A stretch of DNA of 64,000 bases, taken from the NCBI GenBank assembly GCA_014773175.1, contig VXCM01000474.1:306699-370698 (forward strand), written 5' to 3'. A model generated the notes under the pieces. The model saw only the letters and a list, made by a program, of their open reading frames with translations. It made no database searches and had not been told where the DNA came from. Position 1 is the first letter of the stretch; each line of letters opens with the position of its first letter. This DNA is from Lucifuga dentata (lineage: Eukaryota; Chordata; Actinopteri; Ophidiiformes; Bythitidae). Both the position numbers and the translations under genes were made by a program. Shown here piece after piece: positions 38,788 through 51,313 of this stretch.

Positions 38788-41310
38788 ATGGGTGCCTTAC
38801 AGTCTTTACCTGGTCATCCAGAATACATTGATCTGGCGGAACAGACGGGCTGTGAGTAGACACACACCATTACTGTGCTTGTCACACGCACACACACACA
38901 CATCCACAAGTATTCACATCATAACGTTAGATAGTGTAAGATGTCAGCACAGGCTGGAAAATGAGCTCTAATCTGATTTTACTTTTAATTCAGTTTTAAT
39001 GGAGAAGCTCTTCTTTCCATGTCTATAATGCTGCTCCAGCATTTCTGAATCTAAGCAAACACCGTTTTGGTCTAGGAGTAATAAATAATTTAGGCTGGAG
39101 GGATAACTTTACTTTGTGGTTTATATGCCATAGGTATACTGTAGAGAGTTGAGTACAATGAATAATAGATCAGACACTGTATGGGTTTAAGCAGAAAAAA
39201 AATAAGTTTTCCTTATTTTCCTTCTTGCTCTATACCTTCACGTGAATCCATTTAATATTAGCAAAATAATTCATTTTACATCAAACCTCTCTGCCTTGAT
39301 AATGTTGTGTGGTGTAGTTTCAAAGAGCATCAGAATGCAAACCAAAGATTTTTTATTTTTAATTTTTATTTTTTTTACATAAAATATGAATATCCAAATC
39401 ACCTTTGACAATGTGAAAATTTCCAGTTAAACTAAATAAAGATCTTTTGCATTTGGTCTCCTCAGAGAAGATCATTTGCTCCTGTTTGTCTTGATATTAA
39501 CCTTCCCCTCCATTTTTTAGTTTCATTTGAACAGATTGCAGTTCTGCATAAAAGATTCAAACAGCTGAGCCACAATGAAGAGATTCTGCGGTAAATTGAT
39601 TTTTGTGTTGAGTTACTAATATATGATATAGACACATTCCTGGAAACATGCATTCATACTATAGAGTGTCACTGCTGATTTTATGGATAAATACATTATT
39701 TTACAAAAAGTGGATTTTTTTTGGCATTTGCCCAACTTTGTTTCACAGTGGAACCTGCCAGACAAGCTATACAGTCTGCAACTCATGACAGTTATACAAC
39801 CAGCAGTGCCACTCCTTAAAATGTTTTTTATTTCTCCAGGAGAGCTCACTTCAACGAAATCCCAGATCTGGCATGCAATCCCATCCGTTGCCAAATAATA
39901 GAGGCCTTCTTTGACAGAAGGTACACAAATGATAATGTGTTATTTCTAGAAATGACTTGACTGGAAGATAATAATGTAACTTATTTAAGCTTCTAATTTA
40001 GTCGTTCTGTGTTTCTTCAGAAACTTTCGACAGAATGATGAGGGGACAGTTCAGGAGATCAGCTTTGAGGAGTTCCTGGTGGTCATGTCTCATTTCCGAC
40101 CGCCATCAATGCACATGACAGAGGAGCAGCGAGAGAACATCAGGAGGGAGAAACTGAGATGTGTGTCTCAGGAAAAGTTATTGCTTGACATTATCTATAT
40201 CTGACACAAGTCTCATAAAAGTATTTTTTAGCTTATAAAAAAAAAAATACTTGGAAAGCTGTTATATTCTGTAACAGTTTCCAATTTTTGTCTGCAGTTT
40301 TGTTCAACATGCACGATACAGACAATGATGGAACAATAACCCTGGAGGAATACAGACATGTAAGCTTTTGTTCATGTTGCTGCTTCAGTTTCAGACCTTT
40401 AATTCTTTTGTAACCAGGAAAGAAGACAACGCCCTGATTTGTGGCAAAAATTCGGAGGGAGTCACCAGGGAGAATATTGCTGTGGGGTTAAACTATTACT
40501 TCCACCAAGGAGATTATGCTTTCATGTGTATTTGTTTGTTAGTTTGCTCATAAAGTGCTGAACCAATTTTGACAAAACCTGGTTGAAGGGTGGGAAATTT
40601 GATGGATGGTGGGTCATGGCTCAGGGAGGAAACCATTAAAGTTTTGTGCTGATCTGGATCCAGGGACAGATTCAGACTTAAAAAAAAAACAAAACAAAAA
40701 AAAAAACATTTTTCAATTTTTTATTTTTTTGTCAAATTTTTCAAACGTAATTTTCCAATTTTAATGAAAAAAAAAGGGCATATTTATCCCATGATAGACT
40801 ATCAATAGGTACATTTTGTTGTCAAGCTGGCTGATTACTCATTTGGTGTCAGGAATATTTACTTTTTTTATTTTAATTTAATTTTTTGTCCACCCTGTCT
40901 CTTGTAGGTGGTGGAGGAGCTGTTGTCTCGCAGTGGAGCTCTGGGAAAGGAAACGGCCAAAAGCATTGCTGATGCAGCCATGCTGGAGGTGGCCAGTATT
41001 TCAGTGGGTCATATGGTATGATAGAAACATTAGCTCAAAATAAGATTAACTTTGATTCGGTGTTTCTCTGGAAAACATCTGTAACTTTTCTTTTTCAAAC
41101 CCAGGAACCTGACGAATTTTATGAGGGAATCACATTTGACCATTTCCTTAAGGTTGGTAAGCAAAATAAATGAAATGTGTGCTTTAACTACTTTTAAAGC
41201 AGTATTTTATAATGTAAAATGCTTCTTTTCAGTTGCTGAATGGCTTTGAAATTGAATCCAGGATGAACATTCGCTTTTTGAATATGGATGCGATGACACT
41301 GTGCAAATGA
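38788..41310 (+). CDS. tesc: Tescalcin (CHP3), EF-hand calcium-binding protein, complete
   Basis: Eight exons join in phase: 38788-38851, 39521-39590, 39840-39920, 40021-40160, 40298-40359, 40908-41015, 41105-41152 and 41233-41310. All have AG/GT borders, giving 216 aa (human tescalcin is 214). The protein starts MGA, the N-myristoylation context of tescalcin, and exon 1 ends ..AEQTG before FSFEQIAVLHKRFKQLS. One canonical EF-hand loop is intact, DTDNDGTITLEE at residues 125-136. The N-terminal EF region is degenerate, as in the family. The C-terminus has EGITFDHFLK and ends NIRFLNMDAMTLCK. Tescalcin binds the Na+/H+ exchanger NHE1 and calcineurin at membranes (family knowledge). Human TESC lies on 12q24 near TAOK3, matching taok3 downstream here. 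Teleosts may have two copies; I cannot say which this is. Intron 5 carries a repeat. Confidence 0.93.
40495..40690. repeat. Common fish interspersed repeat within tesc intron 5
   Basis: The order ttccaccaaggagattatg, tttgtttgttag, aaagtgctgaaccaatttt, gacaaaacctggttgaaggg, gggtcatggctcagggagg and aaccattaaagttttg..gctgatctggatcc follows a familiar teleost repeat. It is decayed and non-coding. Confidence 0.6.
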
Positions 41311-41823
41311 AGCCTGGACAAGCGTTTATGAATTCACTTTGGAGGCATATTTATTGTTTCACTCTTCTTAATTTAACTATCTATTTTCTCACAGCCGGTT
41401 CTGTTGCTTGATTTGAAAATATATATGCCTTACTCATGTTTGAATAACTATGCAAATTCAAAGAAACTACGCTATGCTATGCTATGCGTGGATGTACTAT
41501 GACCTGTAATTTATTTGCAAGCAATAATATGAGATGATCTGTTAAATAACAATCAGCAAAGCAATAATCAAGTATCCAGTCCTATGTAACAGACTATATT
41601 CTGTGCATGCAAATATGGATGCTTAAAGATGCTTTGAAATGTTAATATTAATTATTACTTTTAATATTCAGGGATATGTCTAATTTAGTGTATCTAATAA
41701 GAAACTTTTAGAATTATTAAATTAAGAAAATAGTTTGAAATGGTTTTCATTCACCCAAACAACTATCACACTTTGCAACAATCTTAGCATGGTGCATGCT
41801 CTGCACATACAGTATATTTATAT

Positions 41824-41829
41824 AATAAA
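41824..41829 (+). terminator. Candidate polyadenylation signal for tesc
   Basis: AATAAA lies 514 nt after the tesc stop codon in AT-rich 3' flank. It is a reasonable 3'UTR end; no transcript evidence. Confidence 0.4.
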
Positions 41830-43872
41830 GAACACATGAAATACAAATATGGCTCCAGTGCACTTTGCGTGGGTTCAGGCAAGTTTAACAGTGGGAAGAC
41901 AGGACTCATTCCGTCTCTGATCACCCCTTATTTGTATAAAGTAAGACATATTATTCATTGTAGCCAATATCATATCATCTGCAGTTTGATGTGCTTTAAT
42001 GGTCATCATTCCTGTCGAAAAAAAAACTCCACCAGAAGTATCAAAATACCATAATGAATATCACTCTTAAATCTATTTCCCTGTATAAGTTTAAATTCAA
42101 CTTTTCAGCTTTCAGATAGAGTGCCTTTACAGACAAATAATACCATCATGCAATCATAATGCACATTTCCAAAACAGTTATAAAATGCTTTACAGCAAAG
42201 TGAAAATAAAAATAGCACTGAAAGCAAAGTATAGATTGTGAATGCACCTGTTTTTGAATAGGAAGTCAGAAACACATGTGTTTATTGAGTGGACAAAACC
42301 TTTAAAACTGTCTCATTACACATATTTTTCAGATTTTATAAATGCTACTTTGCTGCTCTGGTACTCAAAATATCTCCACTGCCCTATATTGTCTCCAGCT
42401 ATACCTCTTTAAGAAATTGTAAAGACCTGACTATTATGTCCCTAACTTTTTATTTAAATGTGCATCTTGTATTTAACCTTTATGCTGTATGTTCAATTCT
42501 GAAAAAAGTAATATTGTGTATATGAACACTTTATACTCTGCAGTGACCTTTAACATCTAAAATGTCCAAAGCTAGCCTGTGATGCAAAGTACAACAGGAG
42601 TCAGTTATTGGTATATACTGCCCTCTACAGGCCATAAGATGTAAAGCAGGTAAAAAAAAAACCCAACAACAACAAAAAAAACAAAAACAAAACAAAACAA
42701 ACAAAGAAACAAACAAACAAACAAAAAACACATTACGTTACACACTCACACTGGTTGGACCTTTCAGATTGCAGCAGTGAGGTCCTGGTTCTGTTCCTGG
42801 CCTTGTCTTGTCCTGTTCTATGTGAAGTTTGTATGTTTGTGTTGGATTTATTTCGGCGATCCTGCTTTTCTCTAACCTGCGAGTCAGGTAGATTGGTGGT
42901 TTGAGGACAGGTTAGTCCATTGTGTCTCCTCTCCATTTTCCCAGTGCATGCTGGGGTCCTAATAAGACTTAGTGTATAAATGAACAAATACTGCAGATTG
43001 GAGTCTGTATGATGTCCTGAAGTGCCCTCTGTCTCTGCTTTAAATAAAACCGAGATATAACAGGGAACTTGATTCATGACCCAGAATGAATCCCCATCAA
43101 CTTCCAGTTTTCTGAGAGCTTGTGATCTGAGGAAAGTTATGTTGAGCATTACTTCATTTCAAGAGAAACACTTCAAATATAGTGAGCTGTATATAGTATA
43201 TAGTGAGCACCCACACACAGCCACACACATGCATTCCTGTGTGTGTGGATGCAAACGCCACACACTGTCAACACATACAGTGACCTGACCCATACACACC
43301 CACACCTTGTGACTGGCCAGACACTCGCCTGTTTCACAAAATATTTCCTATCTGAAGCCTTGTCTTCAACACATGCGTCATTGTGAGCTGATATCACACA
43401 GTCAGCGTCTCAGCAGCTTCCTGAATTTACTTTTAACTTCTTCTGTTGGAACAGATTCTGTGTAGTACACAAGATACTTCAAGGAAAATCTCATTAGCCC
43501 TATTTTTGTACTGTCACAAGTAAAAAATCATCGTTTACTTCAGCTTGACATTACAAATAAAAAGACATCTAATGCATGGATTGGATAACTGGATACACTG
43601 GATAATTTTTTGAAATTTGCAGAAAATTAACTGTTCACTGCAGTGCTGCTGATTGTGTTACTGATATGAGACAAAGAAATTTATGAAAATATAGAGATGC
43701 AGCCACAATGCATGTTTTAATAATTGTATACAGCAAATAAAATTACATCAGCACTGTATTGGTCCTTATACAACATAACTTGAACAGAAATACCTGCAAA
43801 ATCTTCCTGTTTATGGTGTTTCTCATCAAAAACATGCAAAAAAAATAAATATTAAATAATATAAATAGAGAT
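41830..43872. other. Intergenic span between tesc and the cytokine gene
   Basis: Convergent genes face each other here. The span holds A-rich simple sequence near 42652-42730, a decayed SINE-like repeat (42745-42985) and a CA/GT-rich patch (about 43208-43310). The minus-strand frame 42733-43149 falls inside the repeat and is not a gene. Confidence 0.5.
42745..42985. repeat. Decayed SINE-like fish repeat
   Basis: Segments gtgaagtttgtatgtttgtg, cctgcttttctctaacctgc and gtcaggtagattggtggttt parallel the familiar fish repeat of the gtttgcatgttctccc ... caggttaggtggattgg type. It is heavily diverged. Confidence 0.45.
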
Positions 43873-43878
43873 TTTATT
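43840..43878 (-). promoter_or_regulatory. Cytokine 3' end: poly(A) signal and ATTTA cluster
   Basis: On the minus strand AATAAA occurs at 43878-43873, about 116 nt after the cytokine stop codon. It is followed by three ATTTA pentamers within about 30 nt. AU-rich elements that shorten mRNA life are usual in cytokine 3'UTRs. Here they lie at or just past the predicted cleavage site, so they count only if a later poly(A) site is used. Confidence 0.35.
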
Positions 43879-43993
43879 AGATATTTTAACTGATGTACCA
43901 GCCACCGTGATACACACTTATTAAGTCTTTATCAGCCCACTGAGCACAAGCGTTGGTGTGAATTCACAGTCTAAGACCAGCCTTAGGTCATCC

Positions 43994-45171
43994 TCAAAAG
44001 AACGTGTTCATCTGCATCTTCCTTTTACACACTTGGCTTTTCAGAGTCCTCATTTCTCGGGCAACATTTGATAGGAACTCCTTGAAGCTCTTCAGGACCG
44101 CACAGCCATAGACCTTCTGCTGGAAGACATTCTGAGGTGGAGGTAATGCTGTTGAACCCCCAGCTGGCTCAGGCATAGGCAGATTTGGGAAGATGCTCTG
44201 ATAAACGCCATTTATTAGAGCAGCTAGGCTCCTGCTGCGGGTGCTGATGTTGGTTAGCTCGGGCAGCAGGGTGCTTGTAGGAGACTGCAAGTCTGTTTGC
44301 TGCTCATACACTCTTTTAAAATGTGGAGAGAAATCTTGAAGGTGTGTGTACATGCTCACTATCCTCTCTGAGGGCTCCAACCCGGAGATGTTGGGGTCAG
44401 GGACAATGTTCACCGACACTCCACAGAGGAGCTCTGACATTTCACCTTGAGTTGCTTTCTGCAAGAAACAGAATAGATTCAAACATCTTAAAGAGCAGCA
44501 TGAATCGTCAGCAACCACACGAGGATATAACACAGCAAAATGAGATACTGCAGCTCCATGTCTGTACTCACATATGTTTTGATTAGGTCGACAGATTCCT
44601 TATGTACGAGTCTGGTTAGCTTCAAAGTCTGCTGCAGAGAATTCCCACACTGCTGGTTTCTGCTTGGTGTGACGCTTCTTGTTGAATCAACAGCCACAAC
44701 CAGAAGAAGAGAGAGTAATGCTGAGGAGATAGGAGCAGGTCGGTTAATAAGAAGATAATTTTAGTTTGGAATTAAAGATGCAATACTCAGCTAAAACATT
44801 GCTGTGCAACAGAGGACAAGTGGCACAAGGTATTTAATAAGTCTTCTAAATATCCTGTATTCTATGCTTTCAATAAGTTACAGTAAGTATAAATACTATT
44901 AAACACTGTAGATCTCATGATATTCTGAAAAGTAATTTGTCAGAACAAAACTAGAGCATCTTCAGAAAATGTCATTCACTGGAAGTGACCAAAACTGAAT
45001 CTGAAACTTAAAACAGTTTCACATCATCTGCATGAAGCATTTACGATAACCACAATAACATGCAAAAAAAAAAAAGATGGAAAAAAAGCTTCATTTTCCT
45101 ATATATGTTTTAACAATCAAGCTGCAGTAAGACTTACTCTTTGCTGCTTCCATTAACTGTAGAAAATTCAT
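43994..45171 (-). CDS. Secreted IL-6/LIF-family cytokine (M17/LIF/CNTF-like)
   Basis: Three exons join in phase: 45171-45138, 44720-44572 and 44458-43994, giving 215 aa. The exon 1/2 junction lies inside a signal peptide with core TLLSLLLVVAV. The mature chain has a helix-A-like block, CGNSLQQTLKLTRLVHKE with VDLIKTY, then LLCGVSV. Helix-rich sequence follows, including MYTHLQDFSPHFKRVYEQQ, SRSLAALINGVYQ and a final amphipathic helix VYGCAVLKSFKEFLSNVARE. The layout of short signal exon, middle exon and large last exon is that of the LIF/OSM/CTF1/CLCF1/fish M17 group. Such cytokines act through gp130-type receptors and JAK/STAT3. Sequence alone does not let me choose between fish m17, lif and cntf. 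In-frame upstream ATGs at 45192 and 45231 and a downstream one at 45153 leave the start uncertain; 45171 keeps a compact signal peptide. It sits tail-to-tail with tesc. Confidence 0.8.
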
Positions 45172-45250
45172 ATTCTTTACATGACCATTCATACTCCACA
45201 GTGTCACAGGCAAATTGTACAGACTTGTCATAATCACACTCCTTTCAGAC

Positions 45251-45329
45251 TTTTTTAAAAGACTGAAACCACACGTTTGTCATAGGAGGAAATGACGTGC
45301 ACTTTGTGAGGCAACCAAATTTCCCAGAA
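45251..45329 (-). promoter_or_regulatory. Cytokine promoter: STAT-type site and TATA-like box
   Basis: On the minus strand TTCTGGGAA (45329-45321) fits the STAT3 consensus TTC-N3-GAA exactly and contains the CTGGGAA core of type-II IL-6 response elements. A TTTTAAAAAA TATA-like stretch lies at 45260-45251, about 80 bp upstream of the ATG at 45171. A CRE-like half site (TGACGTGC on the plus strand) lies near 45292-45299. Together they suggest an inducible promoter with possible autoregulation. Motif matches are seen; regulation is inferred. Confidence 0.45.
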
Positions 45330-45399
45330 TTTCCTCCTTTTTTTAATGTTTTATTTTATTTTTTTTTTTAAATTTAACACATGGGTTATGTCCTGACAT

Positions 45400-46100
45400 G
45401 CCTGCTCCTGAGAAATAAATCTAAACAATAATACAAGTACAAATATATAATTCTGAATACTTTTAATAGCTCTTATTACTTACTTTTTGTTTGTGCATGG
45501 AAAAATATACACTTGTCTGTTGCCATCAGTATGTTGAGTAACATTACCGGGCAAATTTAGAAAACAGGTCTAAGTGAAGTGTGTGAGGCTGATTAGAGAC
45601 TAAGGTCATTCTTACCTCTGACACATTTCACTAAGAGGCTGTTACAACAGCCTCTACAGACGATGAGTGAGAAGGTGAGAACTTTGCAAATTTCCAGGGA
45701 AAATAAGAGTGTAAAGGTGAGAATTCACCACAGAGCAGAAAGCAGCAGAGTAAGAATATTTCTTATGTACTCTTATTATTTTCTACATAAAGAGGATCCT
45801 ATAAGGTTTGTTAGATTGCAATAACATAATATCAATATTTGACTTATATGGTTCATATGATGGTTTTGGAATCTTGCTGGTTTAAAAATGACCATAATAA
45901 CCCACCTACAAGCCTTTTCCATGCAGTAACATGCATATCATAACATGCTGTAACAGTGAAGTCACATAATTCTCATTAATATGATCAACATACAGGCGAT
46001 GCTTGAGAAAAAAAATCATGTATTTTCTTGATTTTTGTCTGAACTCAGAACCTTTCCTTCACAAGTTTATAGTTTTCTCATTATTCCTGTTAAAAGAACT
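45400..46100. other. Non-coding flank upstream of the cytokine gene
   Basis: No exon or named repeat is seen. It may contain distal regulatory DNA of the cytokine gene. Confidence 0.4.
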
Positions 46101-46109
46101 CCTCAGATC

Positions 46110-46600
46110 AGATGGAAAGTAATTTAATACATTTACTTAAGCACAATTTTGAAGTTGTATTTTAATCTTGTAGTTTAATCTTCCATTTTGGAATATTTTC
46201 TTGATTTTTCCTCCACTGCATTTCAAGTAAAATGTCCCACTTTTTAGTCCATACCTAATTTGACAGTTGTGGTAACTTTACAAATTCAGATTTTGAGTTC
46301 ATGCATAGTACTGTGTTAATATAACCTGTATTTCCTTCTTTTGTTTCATAAAAAAAATAAAAAATAAATAAAACATAAAAAAAGATTGGATGTTTTCACC
46401 CAACTGTGGCATTTTCTTCACTTTGAGTAGTTTAACTTTGGATGCTTGAGTACATTTTGCAAGTAATACCTTATACTGGCATAATTTGGAATGGCAGACT
46501 TCTATTGGAGGATTTTGTCATTGTGGTGATGCTTCTTTTAGTAAGTTCAACTTTTAGATGAATGAGTATCTCTTCCACTGCTAAGTATGGTTTTAGGAAA
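46110..46600. repeat. Decayed percomorph interspersed repeat (tacttaagtac type)
   Basis: It starts around aatacatttacttaagcaca and continues ctccactgcatttcaagtaaaatgtcccactttttagtcc. After an A-rich insert it resumes agtagtttaactttg..gagtacattttgcaagtaatacc and ends gagtatctcttccactgc. This follows a repeat that I recognise as very abundant in percomorph fish. It is non-coding. Confidence 0.65.
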
Positions 46601-49600
46601 CTACATGTAATGTAGCTCATGTGCAGGAAGCTGGCAGGGTCACAGGAAATGGATTTCTCAATCAGAGACTTTACAAGCATGCAGAGGGTGGGTCTGCTTA
46701 GCCAGTGTGAGCAATATGTCAGTGTCATCACACCACAAACTGGAGCTTCCGACAGGCTATGTCACGTTACAAATGGATGATTTCATTGTGACAAACATCC
46801 TGATGCTTTAGGTGGAAGTACACAAGGAAGAACCAGAATTATATGTATGTATAAGGAATCCTGTGTTGATATGAAGAGGCTTCCTTTAGGCTTCTGGAGA
46901 GTCTGACAATATATAGAAAGGGGTTGAAAATAAAAAGATCATATAAGGGTTCCCTGATGATGTCTTCATCAAGTCATACCAGCTGTATTTTCTTTATCAT
47001 GGACATGTATGAGGGCTTTGTTTGAGTATACAATATGTCATCAATTAGCATCATCATCAGTTAGTGTGCAAGTTCACTGTTCCTCATTCCTGGGAAGTCA
47101 TACCTCAGAATTATGTAATTTACAACCACCACACAGAGATGCCTCCATGAAAACTTTTGTTTGCTCTGGCAAAACCTATGTTTTAATATTTATGAGCTAT
47201 TTAGCTTCTCAAAACAGTTACTGCATTGTTTTTATGCTAATCGGTTTAGAGAAAATGCTTCTAAATGTTCATTTATAAACTGTTTACAGAGTGAGCAGCC
47301 ATACTGAAATTATATCAATACTGAACTCGGAAGAAACATTACCTAATATTCCAAGTAGGAATTCTGAGATGAGAGGTCGTTTTCTGTGACTTTTCCAGTC
47401 AGAGGTTGGAAATTCAGAGTTCTGATTCTAAGTCAAATGCAACATTAATCATGTAAGGATGTTCATGCTGCATTTGACTGATAGGAAGCAACAGGCTAAG
47501 ACCAAAATAACAGAAGCCAATCCTATTTTCCAAAGAAAAACCTAAACTAGACCTAGAAACAAAAAAACAATAGGTCATTGAAAATAAATGGCAACTCATC
47601 ACAAAGCTTCTTTTCACCAATAGAGCAATAGTCTCTCTCTCACACACAAAAATCAGAAAAAAAGAACACAGCTCAGGCTGAACTGTCTCTCTGTATTTAT
47701 AGCATGGAGGCTGATGTCAAACTCTCTTCAGATGCTCCAGCCCTCCAACCAATCCCAACCAATCACGCCTCTCCAGCAAAGCTGCAGACTCAGAGGGAAA
47801 ATGTGAGGGGGAAAAAAAAAAAAAACATACCAAGGCCAATGCAACCCAGTGGGCCATGACACTATGCATTTTCTATATTATCTCAAGCGTTTTAGAATGG
47901 GGAAAAAAGGCTGGTGTTGAATCAACATTTGGAGAAGCAATGTAATCCGGCTTCAACTGACCTGCAAGCAGAAAAATTTGTAACTTTTTATCACCAATTG
48001 TGGGGTTTACCTGCCTCCAGAGTAGTTGAAGGATTACCTGTACATATTGCATCGCTTCACGAACCTCATTCCCTCTCTAAAACTCTTAGATAATGTCATC
48101 GTTCTCCATTTGCTTTTATCCTAAATAGAATTTTGACTTTTCCTTGTAACGCAGTATTTTTCCTTAACGACATTGGTACTTTTATTTGAGTAAAAGATTA
48201 GAGTACCTTTTCCAACACTGGGCAGGGTTAGGGAGGTTTAACAAGCTGTCTGTCTCTATCACAGGTTAATCAAAGGTCAGACTGTGGTAGACAAGAGGCT
48301 GTTTCACTGTCTGGAGGGATGACAGTTCAGCTTTACACTGCAGGGCTGAAACAGCTCACTAATCAGGTTGTCCATATTTTCTCACGATGATTGTGTGTTG
48401 TATTCACTCTACCCGCATCCTTGACATCAAACCAGCGTCTACTTGAGAAAACTTGGGGGAACTCAACGCACCACAATCCAGTCAGCATTACTTCAGGTAA
48501 AGGCTAACCACTACTCCACCATCTTCGGGGCTTTCCAGTTGCCCCGAGGGATAATACAAGGTTTGTGGTGAGGTCGGCAACTGCAGCAGATGGTGCTGAA
48601 GATTGAACAACAGTTCAAGGAACTTACAGCTCAATTCCTGCCAGCATATACAGTACAGGCATAGGAAAAAAGCCCCTAATCATCACCCAAATTAGGCATA
48701 TTACACAGAAACATGAGGAAGTCCAAAAAAAAAAAAAAAAAANAAAAAAAAAAAAAAAAAAAGTAGGACATTCAGAGTTTAACTTCCCTTACACCTGTGC
48801 AGCAAACTGTTTCTTTTCAAAGTTCTGGTTTTCAAGTTATCTTTGACCTGCAGATGTGTGTGCAATCTATTGTAAATTATCTGAGGTCTAAATCACAAGA
48901 AATAAAAAGCAAGAAAAAATCAGCCACAAACAACGAGAAGTGCATTGTCATAGAATGCAGGATGTGGATGAAGACGCTTTTTTTTTTTTCAACAGAATCT
49001 CTTTTATTTTGTCTTTGAACTGCACAGGAAATGGTGAATAAGGTTGTTTAGGAAAGTCCCCTTTATTCTAACTAAATACAGCTTTCTAGCAACTTAAAAC
49101 TCACACAAATAGGTTCATAACTGCTCTGAAGCTCTTGGGAAAAACTTATTCAAGATACCGAAGCATCCCAATTATGGAACCATTTGTCCATAAAGCTTCA
49201 GTTATACGAGACCAGACAAAAGGCCTTACTGCATATGAGAAACATTTTTGTCAAATTTTAGAAGGATTTTGAAAATGTAAAAGGCTGAAAAATCTGGAGG
49301 AGCCATTCAACATCAGAACACACATAACAGTTTCAGAATTTTGGCTTGCATTTGTCTTGGATATGTATGGTGTAAAATTAGATTTTACATTAAATTTCTA
49401 TTGCCATCAGAAACTAACCTTAAATTTCCTTCAATCTCTCGATTCTGAATAACTTGTGAATTCAGGGGACTTCAAGTTTTTGTTTTTTTTTACTTTCAGT
49501 CCTATGAGGAGCAGAACTGAACATTAATACCATTTCTGGCTCTAAAATTTAATAAAAGAACAGGTAACAAAATGCCTGTCAAACATAACAGGGTTGCATT

Positions 49601-50480
49601 CAAGACCACCACATTAAACAATGTGTCAAACTGACCCGTGATAAAATAGTATTTATTCTTTTTATACATATACTTCATTTTTAATTTTCACTGCATGGGG
49701 TACTCTAAATATGTCATAAGTGTTTTGACTCAGAGGGGTTTCAAAATGCTTCACTTTCACATTTTGTAAAAATCAATCGTCTTTCCATGACAAAAAACTA
49801 CAAGGCTAAAGGCGGTACTAGAAATTAAGCACCAAACAATTATCTTTCCATTCAGTATAACGGAAACATTGTGCAGCCTGTTCAATGACCATAATGAACA
49901 CAGTAAATAATATGTAAATCTGATTAGACATTGATTATTAAAATGCAATGTTCACTTTTGTATAACTGCTGATCCATAAAAGAGTGTCGATAAGAAGTCT
50001 GTGATTCCATTTTCCAGCATTTATACAATCTGAAAGTCCAGCGATTTGCCTTAGCAATAAATTGAGCTATTGTATGATCATATCTCTGTATTATAAAACA
50101 AAAATGAAGCAAAATCTTTATCATTAAGCTCTGTTATCTGTAATAGACCAGTGTCTCTGTATGTTCTAGCTATATTCTCATGTACAAATATTCATATCAA
50201 AAGTTATACAGCACAATTCTCACCATTTTCCTTTACAAGAAATTTGATTAGTGAAAACATTAAATGATTCACAAGTTCAGATGAAACAAAAAAAAAAAAA
50301 AAAAAANAAAAAAAAAAAAAAAAAAATGGTGCCAGCTTGCGGACATCAAATCTAGATATAAAAAACACATAACTGAAATCTGCTTCAGGCACAACTTAAA
50401 TAAAGGCATTTGTAAAAATATCATATCAAATATGGCGCTTATGTTCAGTATCCATAGGCTGAAAACAAAAATGCTATGAC
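46601..50480. other. Intergenic span between the cytokine gene and taok3
   Basis: No gene is recognised. It contains another fragment of the tacttaagtac-type repeat (about 48130-48225) and a poly-A run with N at 48743. A second poly-A run with N at 50307 is nearby. The right part may be 3'UTR or downstream flank of taok3. Confidence 0.5.
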
Positions 50481-50484
50481 CACT

Positions 50485-50490
50485 TTTATT
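50485..50490 (-). terminator. Candidate poly(A) signal of taok3
   Basis: TTTATT on the plus strand is AATAAA on the minus strand, about 825 nt beyond the taok3 stop codon. It is plausible but one of several AT-rich matches. Confidence 0.25.
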
Positions 50491-51313
50491 TACAAACAGC
50501 TAAAATCTCAGACAGATTCATGCTTCACTTCACAACCTGAATTTGTCCTTAAAGTGCATGCAATAATAAGCAGTTTTACCAAGTGGGATCTGAATTGTGA
50601 TAAGATAAACAGGTTGATCAAGCTAATGCCAATTGATCATAAATACCAAATAATGCAAAGGTAAGAAATGTTGCCTAAGAAAGTGAAGGACCACAGCATA
50701 CTGTATGCATAAGCACAATATGGAAGTATGACAAAAGAAAAAAAAAAAAAAAAAAAAAAAATCAAAATGAACAAACTCTGACTTTATGCAATAACCTCAT
50801 ATAGTAATATTCACATTCTGAAAATAAAATAAAAAATAAATAAATAAACTAAAATAAAAAGCAGCTTAACACCACGGTGGAGTCCGTAGCACACATTCCA
50901 CAATGTCCCTCCATGTAACAAACACATTAAGCATCATATGAACATGATGGGTTTATACTTAAATATATCAAAGTGCCCATTTTTACTCAAATTTCCTGAT
51001 TTATTCAATTCATACCAAAAGGAGGAAATGGCATGGAGGAAAGAGTCTGTTATTTTCAACACATATGTTTTGAGTTACACTGACTAGGTTTGATTTTATT
51101 GACAAGTTGTAGAATATTTTTGTTTTACTTTCCTCCTTCAAGTTTCACAAAAGAAGTTCTCATTGCACGTGACACCTTGGTTTTCAAAGATGCAATATCT
51201 AAGAGAGAAAAAAGCAACAGAGAAAGTTATCCAGCTTTGTCACCGTGGGTGTGACAACGGTCAAGTGGACATGAAAGGGCAAGGATATGTTGTCCTCTAA
51301 AGATAATCCACTT

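Noticed and set aside
42733..43149. 138-codon minus-strand open frame
   Set aside because: It overlaps a decayed SINE-like repeat and A-rich simple sequence; not a gene.
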